A DNA stretch of 9,928 nt from Chloroflexota bacterium (GTDB lineage: Bacteria > Chloroflexota > Dehalococcoidia > DSTF01 > JACRBR01). The notes below the pieces were generated by a model. It was not told where the DNA came from, made no database searches, and was given only the letters and a program-made list of their open reading frames with translations. The DNA is taken from NCBI GenBank assembly GCA_021813085.1, contig JAKAMA010000056.1, positions 1 through 9,928 on the forward strand, in the 5' to 3' direction. Position 1 is the first letter of the stretch, and each line of letters begins with the position of its first letter. Below are positions 5,352 to 9,928 of the stretch, in pieces. The translations under genes were made by a program, and so were the position numbers.

Positions 5352-6950
5352 GTGGAACAGACAAGGAAAAAGATCCTGGTGGCCGACCCGATCGCGGCGG
5401 ACGGCGTCGAGCTGCTGCGCGGCGCGGCGGACGTCGACGTACGCATCGGGCTCGCGCGCGAGGAGCTGATCGCGGCGATCCCGGCGTATCACGCGCTGGT
5501 GGTACGGAGCGAGACGAAGGTGACGGCAGAGGTGTTCGCGGCGGCGCGGCAGCTCCAGGCGGTGGGGCGGGCGGGCGTCGGCGTGGACAACATCGACCTG
5601 GCGGCGGCTACGGAGCGTGGCGTGATCGTCGTCAACGCGCCGCTCGGGAACACGATCTCGGCCGCGGAGCACGCGGTGGGGCTGATGCTGGCGCTGGCGC
5701 GGCACATCCCGGAGGCGAACGCGTCACTGAAGGCGGGCGAGTGGAAGCGCTCGAAGTTCATCGGCGTGGAGGTGCGCGGGAAGACGCTGGGCGTGGTCGG
5801 GCTCGGGCAGGTGGGTTCGGAGGTGGCGCGGCGGGCGAAAGGGCTCGACATGACGGTCGTGGCGTACGACCCGTTCGTCTCGCCGGAGCGCGGCGCCGTG
5901 CTGGGCGTCGAGCTGGCGGCGTCGCTGGACGACGTGCTGGCCCGCGCGGACTTTCTGACGCTGCACACGGTGCTGACGGCGCAGACGCGCCACCTGATCG
6001 GAGACGCGGAGCTGCGCAGGGTGAAGCCCTCACTGCGGCTCGTCAATACGGCGCGCGGCGACCTCGTGGACATCGACGCCCTCGTGCGTGCGGTGGACGA
6101 AGGACGCATCGCCGGGGCGGCGCTCGACGTCTTCCCGCAGGAGCCCCCGGACATGGCGAGCCCGGTGCTGCACCACGAGCGGATCATCGTGACGCCGCAC
6201 CTCGGCGCTTCGACGACGGAGGCGCAGGAGCGCGTGGCGGTGGACGTCGCGAAGCAGATCCTGGCGGTCCTCCGCGGAGAGCCGGCGCAGTACGCCGTGA
6301 ACGCGCCAATGATCGCGGCGGAGACGATGAGCGTGCTGGCGCCGTACATCCCCGTCGCGGAGAAGACAGCGTCGCTGGCGGCGCAGCTCGCGTCGGGCCA
6401 GATGGGGAACATCGAGATCGAGTACCTGGGGGACATCGCGCACCACGACACGACGGCGTTGCGGGCGGCCGTGATCAAGGGGATGCTGGGGCCGGTGAGC
6501 GAGGAGAACGTGACGATCGTGAACGCGAACCTCGTCGCCGAGACGCGGGGGATGAAGATCGTCGAGCGCAAGGGGCCGGCGGAGGAGGTGTACGCCAATC
6601 TCGTGCGGGTACACGTGCACACGAGCGCGGGAGACACCGACGTGACGGGGACGATCGCGCACGACGGGCCGCACATCGTCGCCATCAACGACTTCTGGGT
6701 GGACATCCCGCCGGGGGACGGCTGGCTGCTGCTGTGCGAGAACCAGGACCGCCCGGGCATGATCGGCGCGGTGGGGACGTTCCTGGGGAAGCACGACATC
6801 AACATCAGCTTCATGCGCGTGGGACGCACGGCGGTGCGGGGGAAGGCGCTGATGGCGGTTGGCATCGACGACCCGATCGCACCGGAGCAGGTCGAGGAGC
6901 TCGCAGCGATCCCGAACATCCTCTCGGCGCGGGTGACGAAGTTTTCGTAG
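5352..6950 (+). CDS. serA: D-3-phosphoglycerate dehydrogenase, long form with ACT domain
   Basis: Oxidises 3-phosphoglycerate to 3-phosphohydroxypyruvate with NAD+, the committed step of serine synthesis in the cytosol. The protein is 532 aa, typical of the long SerA type. In this numbering GLGQVG (150-155) is the Rossmann motif, and Asp173 in AYDPF is the NAD-specificity acid. The catalytic set is Arg235 (NTARG), Glu264 (PQEPP) and His283 (PHLGAST). An intervening allosteric substrate-binding (ASB) domain covers about 315-450. A C-terminal ACT domain (about 460-532, LLLCENQDRPGMIGAVG) is the usual serine feedback site. The GTG at 5352 is preferred because AGGGAG (5340-5345) precedes it by 6 nt. 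The ATG at 5337 would add five residues but has no upstream Shine-Dalgarno. It follows the aminotransferase by 106 bp and probably works with it. No phosphoserine phosphatase is in the window. Confidence 0.96.
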   Translation: MEQTRKKILVADPIAADGVELLRGAADVDVRIGLAREELIAAIPAYHALVVRSETKVTAEVFAAARQLQAVGRAGVGVDNIDLAAATERGVIVVNAPLGNTISAAEHAVGLMLALARHIPEANASLKAGEWKRSKFIGVEVRGKTLGVVGLGQVGSEVARRAKGLDMTVVAYDPFVSPERGAVLGVELAASLDDVLARADFLTLHTVLTAQTRHLIGDAELRRVKPSLRLVNTARGDLVDIDALVRAVDEGRIAGAALDVFPQEPPDMASPVLHHERIIVTPHLGASTTEAQERVAVDVAKQILAVLRGEPAQYAVNAPMIAAETMSVLAPYIPVAEKTASLAAQLASGQMGNIEIEYLGDIAHHDTTALRAAVIKGMLGPVSEENVTIVNANLVAETRGMKIVERKGPAEEVYANLVRVHVHTSAGDTDVTGTIAHDGPHIVAINDFWVDIPPGDGWLLLCENQDRPGMIGAVGTFLGKHDINISFMRVGRTAVRGKALMAVGIDDPIAPEQVEELAAIPNILSARVTKFS

Positions 6951-6982
6951 GACGGAGGACCCGCCGGGCTAACCGATCCGTC
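6951..6982. terminator. Weak possible bidirectional hairpin between convergent genes
   Basis: GACGGA (6951-6956), directly after the serA stop, can pair with TCCGTC (6977-6982). The 20-nt loop itself contains CCCG/CGGG. It is the only stem-like element in the 53 bp between serA and the convergent HNH gene, and there is no T-tract on either side. Confidence 0.3.
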
Positions 6983-7003
6983 AACGACGACCGCCGCTGC
7001 GCC

Positions 7004-7540
7004 TCAGGCGAAACCTTCGGCGGCGGTCTCCCAGCCGGGGATGAACTTACGCCATCCCTCCTCGCTGCGCAGGTAGGGGTAGACGACGTAGTAGTTGTTG
7101 ACATGCGGCTGATGGGGCTGCTTGAGCAGGACCATCTTCGCTTCCTGCGGTGTGTGGCCGGCCTTGCGGTGGTTGCAGGTCTTGCAGGCGGTGACGAGAT
7201 TGTCCCAGGTGTGGCGGCCGCCCCGGTGCCGGGGTACGACGTGGTCGAGCGTGAGGTCGCGCTGGCCGCGGCGCCCGCAGTACTGGCAGGTGTGGCGGTC
7301 ACGGTTGAACACTTCGCGGCGCGAGAGGCGCATCTGCGGCCGGGGACGCTTGATCAGGTAGATGAGGCGGATCACCGATGGAAGCAGGAAGGAGGCGTTC
7401 GCCGAGCGCAGGAACGCGGAGCCGTGCTCTAGTACCTCCGCCTTGCCACGGTCGACGAGCACGAAGGCCCGGCGCGCGTTGCAGACGTTCAGCGGCTCGT
7501 AGTTCTGGTTCAGGACGAGGACGCTGGTGCTTACACCCAT
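7004..7540 (-). CDS. HNH endonuclease family protein
   Basis: A 178-aa protein with an N-terminal ~70-residue region (VLVLNQNYEPLNVCNARRAFVLVDRGKAEVL) that recurs in stand-alone HNH proteins of Actinomycetota and Chloroflexota, followed by an HNH domain. Zinc-type cysteines are C85/C88 (CQYC) and C119/C122 (CKTC). The HNH core is D99-H100 in LTLDHVVP, N114 in WDNLV and H124 in CNHRK. All metal-binding and catalytic positions are present, so it is probably an active metal-dependent nuclease. Its physiological role is not known. There is no sign of an adjacent methyltransferase, intron or phage gene, so restriction or homing is not supported. It converges with serA and diverges from a DinB-fold gene. 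The ATG at 7540 lacks a strong Shine-Dalgarno; a short leader of about 17 nt is predicted from the promoter upstream. Confidence 0.9.
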   Translation of the reverse strand: MGVSTSVLVLNQNYEPLNVCNARRAFVLVDRGKAEVLEHGSAFLRSANASFLLPSVIRLIYLIKRPRPQMRLSRREVFNRDRHTCQYCGRRGQRDLTLDHVVPRHRGGRHTWDNLVTACKTCNHRKAGHTPQEAKMVLLKQPHQPHVNNYYVVYPYLRSEEGWRKFIPGWETAAEGFA

Positions 7541-7554
7541 GAACCCGCTTTACA

Positions 7555-7593
7555 CTTGGCCCAAGCATAGCAGAGCCCCGAAATGGCGAGCAA
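7555..7593 (-). promoter_or_regulatory. Candidate promoter and palindrome of the HNH gene
   Basis: On the minus strand TTGCTC (7588-7593) and TATGCT (7564-7569) are 18 bp apart, so transcription would start near 7557. A perfect 11-bp palindrome CTTGG-C-CCAAG (7555-7565) overlaps the -10 and the start point, a position suited to a repressor. Both the promoter and the operator reading are inferred. Confidence 0.4.
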
Positions 7594-7632
7594 CGGCGCC
7601 GTGCGCACTGTCGCGTGACCGTCCGGCAACCC

Positions 7633-7638
7633 TACAAT
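7633..7638 (+). promoter_or_regulatory. Possible -10 element of the DinB-fold gene
   Basis: TACAAT is one mismatch from TATAAT and lies 44 nt before the ATG at 7682. No convincing -35 box was found; CTGTCG at 7609-7614 with an 18-bp spacer is the best and is poor. Confidence 0.35.
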
Positions 7639-7681
7639 CCCGGGCAAACGGCTGATATTGGACGAGATTAAGGAGTGGCGA

Positions 7682-8155
7682 ATGGCGACGAAGGCGGAGC
7701 TGATCGACGGCATCCAGATGCTGATCAACGAGAGCAGACGCATCGGCAGCCGCTTCACGGGCGATGAGTGGGCGATGCCGGCGCGCGACGAGGCGGGCTG
7801 GACGAACAAGCAGGTGTTCGCGCACGTCGCCGCGATAGGCGGGCTGGTCGTGCCGCTGATCGGCGGCATGGCGAGCGCGCCGGCCGGCACGGACCTCGGC
7901 GCGAATATGAACATCGACGCGATGAACGCGCAGCTCGTCGGCCAGCGCGCCGACAAGAGCATCGCCGACCTGGAGAGCGAACTGGAAACGTCCTACGGCG
8001 GCGTCATCGGCTACCTGCGGGCAGCGCCGGACGAGCTACTCGAGAAGCGCGCGACGATCGGCGGTTTCCGTGACCTAGCGGTCGGCGACCTGCTGATGCA
8101 GATGGTCGTGATGCACGGCATCGCGCACCTTTACCACGCAGGGTCGCGGGTCTGA
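7682..8155 (+). CDS. DinB-fold protein (mycothiol-dependent isomerase-like superfamily)
   Basis: A 157-aa protein with the size and helical pattern of the DinB/YfiT/MDMPI four-helix superfamily. The expected metal triad is visible: His48 in NKQVFAHVA, and His145 and His149 in MHGIAHLYH. DEAGWTNKQVFAHV (36-49) is the usual 'W(s/t)xkxvxxHl' helix. Members bind a divalent metal, and some are thiol-dependent transferases or isomerases acting with mycothiol, bacillithiol or glutathione. The substrate here is unknown. The ATG at 7682 is set by AAGGAG (7670-7675) 6 nt upstream; the longer frame from 7658 starts upstream of that site. It diverges from the HNH gene across about 140 bp and converges with the small monooxygenase-like gene. 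Confidence 0.85.
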   Translation: MATKAELIDGIQMLINESRRIGSRFTGDEWAMPARDEAGWTNKQVFAHVAAIGGLVVPLIGGMASAPAGTDLGANMNIDAMNAQLVGQRADKSIADLESELETSYGGVIGYLRAAPDELLEKRATIGGFRDLAVGDLLMQMVVMHGIAHLYHAGSRV

Positions 8156-8170
8156 CGGCCGCGCCCGCGG

Positions 8171-8197
8171 CGGCTGCGACCGGAGACGCCGCAGCCG
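8171..8197. terminator. Bidirectional hairpin between convergent DinB-fold and ABM genes
   Basis: Perfect 8-bp arms CGGCTGCG (8171-8178) and CGCAGCCG (8190-8197) with an 11-nt loop, centred in the 55-bp gap between convergent genes. Neither strand has a T-tract after it. Its position makes it a likely shared terminator. Confidence 0.5.
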
Positions 8198-8210
8198 GGC
8201 GACCAGCGCC

Positions 8211-8513
8211 TCAGGCGAGCGTGGCGACGGGGTCGAGGCGGACGATCTCGGGACGGCCAGCGAGGAGTGCCGCGATCCTCGCGCCGAACGCGGCCATGTG
8301 CGGCGTCTTGCTGTGGTCGCCCATCGCGTCCGCGTCGGCGTACGCCTCGATGAAGTAGAACTCGTTCGGCGCCTTCTGTGACCGGGCGAGCGTGTACTGC
8401 AGCGTGCGGCCCGCCTCGTGCTGCCTCACCGCGGCGACCATCTCAGCGCCCGCCGCGCTGAACTCGTCTCCCTTGCCGTCCTGGACTGTCAGCTTTGCGA
8501 TGACCGCGATCAT
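8211..8513 (-). CDS. Antibiotic biosynthesis monooxygenase (ABM) domain protein
   Basis: A 100-aa single-domain protein of the dimeric ferredoxin-like ABM/YgiN group. MIAVIAKLTVQDGKGDEF is the first strand and turn. The middle reads TLQYTLARSQKAPNEFYFIEAYADADAM, with the characteristic 'FxxxExYxdxxAmxxH' pattern, and HSKTPHMAAF follows. Relatives include quinol monooxygenases, haem-degrading enzymes and proteins of unknown role, usually dimers. The substrate cannot be read from sequence. The start at 8513 is supported by a full AGGAGG (minus strand, 8518-8523) 4 nt upstream. It lies downstream of the repeat-protein gene on the same strand, but a strong hairpin separates them, so it is probably transcribed on its own. 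Confidence 0.88.
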   Translation of the reverse strand: MIAVIAKLTVQDGKGDEFSAAGAEMVAAVRQHEAGRTLQYTLARSQKAPNEFYFIEAYADADAMGDHSKTPHMAAFGARIAALLAGRPEIVRLDPVATLA

Positions 8514-8588
8514 ACATCCTCCTCGCTACGCGCGCGCTTCTGACCCAGATGGTGCGTGATCCGCGGCTTAGGGTCACGCGCGTGGCAG

Positions 8589-8624
8589 ACGAAGGCGCCG
8601 CCTCTGACAGGGCGGCGTCTTCGT
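8589..8624 (-). terminator. 14-bp hairpin after the repeat surface-protein gene
   Basis: ACGAAGGCGCCGCC pairs with GGCGGCGTCTTCGT over 14 bp with one G-T wobble and an 8-nt loop. It lies 37 nt after the stop of the surface-protein gene (minus strand) and upstream of the ABM start. The sequence after it on the minus strand (CTGCCACGCG) has no T-tract, as with the other hairpins in this window. Confidence 0.6.
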
Positions 8625-8660
8625 GTGCGGCCATCCCGGCCATCAGGAGGAACCGGGTCG

Positions 8661-9928
8661 TCAGTTCTTGCGGCGGCGCATCCCGAGTCCGACGCCGGCC
8701 AGGCCGCCGGCCGCGGCGACCGCGAGCAGCGCCAGCAGCAGGCGCCCCCCCGTGCTGTCGAGCGCGCCGACGCCCGTGTTGGGCAGGCCCGTCGTCGGCC
8801 GGCCGCCCGCGGGCGGCGTGGCGCCGAGGACGAAGGAGACGAGCGTCGGCGTCGGTGCTGGCGGCGTCGACGTGGCGGCAGCGGCCGTGCTCGTCGCGGT
8901 CTGGACCGTAACAGTGCTCGTCGCGGTCTGCACCGTGACCGTGTTCGTTGCCGTCGGCACTGCCGTGTTGGTCGCGGTCGGCTGCGCCGTGTTGGTCGCG
9001 GTCGGCTCTGCCGTGTTCGTCGCCGTCGGCTCTGCCGTGTTCGTCGCCGTCGGCTCGGCCGTGTTCGTCGCCGTCGGCTCTGCCGTGTTCGTCGCGGTCG
9101 GCTCTGCCGTGTTCGTCGCGGTCGGCTCGGCCGTGTTCGTCGCGGTCGGCTCGGCCGTGTTCGTCGCGGTCGGCTCGGCCGTGTTGGTCGCCGTTGGCTG
9201 CGGTGTGTTGGTGGCCGTCGGAACGGCCGTGTTCGTCGCCGTCGGCTGTGCGGTGTTGGTGGCGGTCGGCACGGCGGTGTTCGTCGCCGTCGGCACGGCC
9301 GTGTTCGTCGCCGTCGGCACGGCCGTGTTCGTCGCCGTCGGCTGCGGCGTGTTGGTGGCCGTAGGCACGGCGGTGCTCGTCGCCGTCGCCTGCACCGTCT
9401 CTGTGGGCTCCGGCGTCGCGGTCGGCTCAGCGGTGTTCGTCGCCGTCGGCACGGCCGTGTTCGTCGCGGTCGGCTGCGGCGTCTCCGTAACTTCCGGTGT
9501 CTCGGTGGCTTTCGGTGTCTCGGTCGACTCAGCGGTGCTGGTCGCCGTCGACACGGCCGTGTTTGTCGCCGTCGCCTGCGGCGTGTGCGTCACCTCGGCG
9601 GTCTGCGTCGGCTGCGGCGTGCAGGTCGGGGCCGCGGTCTGCGTTGGCTCCGGGGTCTCCGTGGGCTCGGTCGTCTGGGTTGCTTCGACCGTCTCGGTCG
9701 CGTCGGCCGTGTGCGTGTGATCCGCCTCGGGCGTGTGTGTGTGGTCAGACTCGGAGGTCTGCGTCGCCTCGGGCGTATGCGTGTGATCCGCCTCGGGGGT
9801 GTGCGTGTGGTCGGACTCGGAGGTCTGCGTCTTGTCGGACTCGGGCGTCTGCGTCTGGTCCGCCTCGGGCGTGCGCGTGTGGTCGGACTCGGAGGTCTGC
9901 GTCGCCTCTGGCGTGTGGGTGTGATCCG
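8661..9928 (-). CDS. LPNTG-anchored Thr-rich repeat surface protein, N-terminus cut
   Basis: The frame is open from the right edge to the stop at 8661-8663: 422 codons, with no start visible before the edge, so the N-terminus and signal peptide are missing. A GTG at 9593 is internal to the frame and not a credible start. From N to C there is a zone of [14 protein letters not shown]-type units, a short Pro/Glu/Thr zone with one Cys, then 19 octads of the type EPTATNTA. A linker leads to LPNTG (codons at 8772-8786), a hydrophobic segment [20 protein letters not shown], and MRRRKN at the end. This is a complete cell-wall sorting signal: sortase should cut between T and G and attach the protein to a surface acceptor. 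The Thr-rich repeats resemble an extended, possibly O-glycosylated stalk that holds an N-terminal domain away from the cell. That domain is not visible here. No sortase gene is in the window. Confidence 0.88.
   Translation of the reverse strand, partial: DHTHTPEATQTSESDHTRTPEADQTQTPESDKTQTSESDHTHTPEADHTHTPEATQTSESDHTHTPEADHTHTADATETVEATQTTEPTETPEPTQTAAPTCTPQPTQTAEVTHTPQATATNTAVSTATSTAESTETPKATETPEVTETPQPTATNTAVPTATNTAEPTATPEPTETVQATATSTAVPTATNTPQPTATNTAVPTATNTAVPTATNTAVPTATNTAQPTATNTAVPTATNTPQPTATNTAEPTATNTAEPTATNTAEPTATNTAEPTATNTAEPTATNTAEPTATNTAEPTATNTAEPTATNTAQPTATNTAVPTATNTVTVQTATSTVTVQTATSTAAAATSTPPAPTPTLVSFVLGATPPAGGRPTTGLPNTGVGALDSTGGRLLLALLAVAAAGGLAGVGLGMRRRKN
8941..9396 (-). repeat. 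19 tandem 24-bp units coding for PTATNTx octads
   Basis: Nineteen in-register 24-bp units fill 456 bp exactly. Each encodes an octad of the form xPTATNTx. Eight consecutive units (about 8997-9188) code for EPTATNTA and differ mainly at synonymous sites (ctctgcc/ctcggcc, gtcgcc/gtcgcg). Units nearer the N-terminus vary E, V or Q before Pro. Because 24 is divisible by three, gain or loss of units changes length without shifting frame. Confidence 0.95.
9699..9928 (-). repeat. His/Asp/Glu-rich octad repeats with 66-72-bp higher-order period
   Basis: The coding strand gives units such as [16 protein letters not shown] and DKTQTSES, mixed with 6-residue TQTSES units. A 20-nt core (tcggactcggaggtctgcgt, with one change in the first copy) recurs at 9745, 9811 and 9883, spaced 66 and then 72 bp. 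This shows duplication of multi-unit blocks. The array continues past the right edge. Confidence 0.9.

Noticed and set aside
5489..6919. 476-aa minus-strand frame opposite serA
   Set aside because: Antisense to a full-length SerA with intact catalytic residues; Ser/Arg/Thr-rich with no recognisable domain.
5741..7432. 563-aa plus-strand frame across serA and the HNH gene
   Set aside because: It overlaps serA out of frame and then reads antisense through the HNH gene. Composition is Arg/Gly/Ala-rich with no family motifs, a high-GC shadow.
7004..7540. HNH gene as part of a restriction, homing or phage packaging module
   Set aside because: No methyltransferase, intron boundary, terminase or integrase nearby; the neighbours are metabolic or unknown single genes.
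8941..9396. CRISPR-like array
   Set aside because: Units are contiguous 24-bp tandem repeats with no unique spacers, inside a coding frame with synonymous variation.
8623..9720. Long plus-strand frame of VAVGSAVF repeats
   Set aside because: It is the antisense reading of the 24-bp repeats. A period divisible by three keeps several frames open, and only the minus frame ends in an LPNTG-TM-RRRK signal.

Overview
High-GC bacterial DNA. The window suggests a Chloroflexota member (Dehalococcoidia-like or a related class). This is an inference from four things: Thr/Pro/Asn octad repeats ending in an LPxTG sorting signal, a class V aminotransferase next to a long serA, twin Flp pilins, and a stand-alone HNH protein of the kind common in Chloroflexota and Actinomycetota. 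No rRNA, tRNA, CRISPR array, transposase or integrase was seen.

Left third (1-3034, minus strand): two polytopic membrane proteins separated by 5 bp and probably co-transcribed. The upstream one (551 aa) looks like a GT-C-type glycosyltransferase. The downstream one is a related large membrane protein whose C-terminus runs off the left edge. Across a 311-bp divergent intergenic region rich in palindromes lie two near-identical Flp-type pilin genes (3346-3582, 3667-3900). Each is followed by a strong GC hairpin.

Centre (4028-6950, plus strand): a good sigma-70-like promoter leads into a class V PLP aminotransferase and then full-length D-3-phosphoglycerate dehydrogenase (serA with ASB and ACT domains). 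Together these are the first two steps of phosphorylated serine biosynthesis if the aminotransferase works on phosphohydroxypyruvate. A hairpin sits between the two genes.

Right third: an HNH endonuclease-like protein (minus) diverges from a DinB-fold protein (plus). A small antibiotic-biosynthesis-monooxygenase (ABM) domain protein (minus) converges on the DinB gene. The right edge is the C-terminal part of a very repetitive, Thr-rich surface protein (minus). It has 19 tandem 24-bp units, an outer zone of His/Asp/Glu-rich octads, and a canonical LPNTG-TM-RRRK sorting signal; its N-terminus lies outside the window.

Overall this is mostly an ordinary chromosomal region. The points most worth a second look are the pilin pair with its operator-like palindromes and structured leader, the His-rich repeat zone of the sortase substrate, and a window-wide habit of long GC hairpins without U-tracts at gene ends. 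I found no convincing new defence or mobile system.
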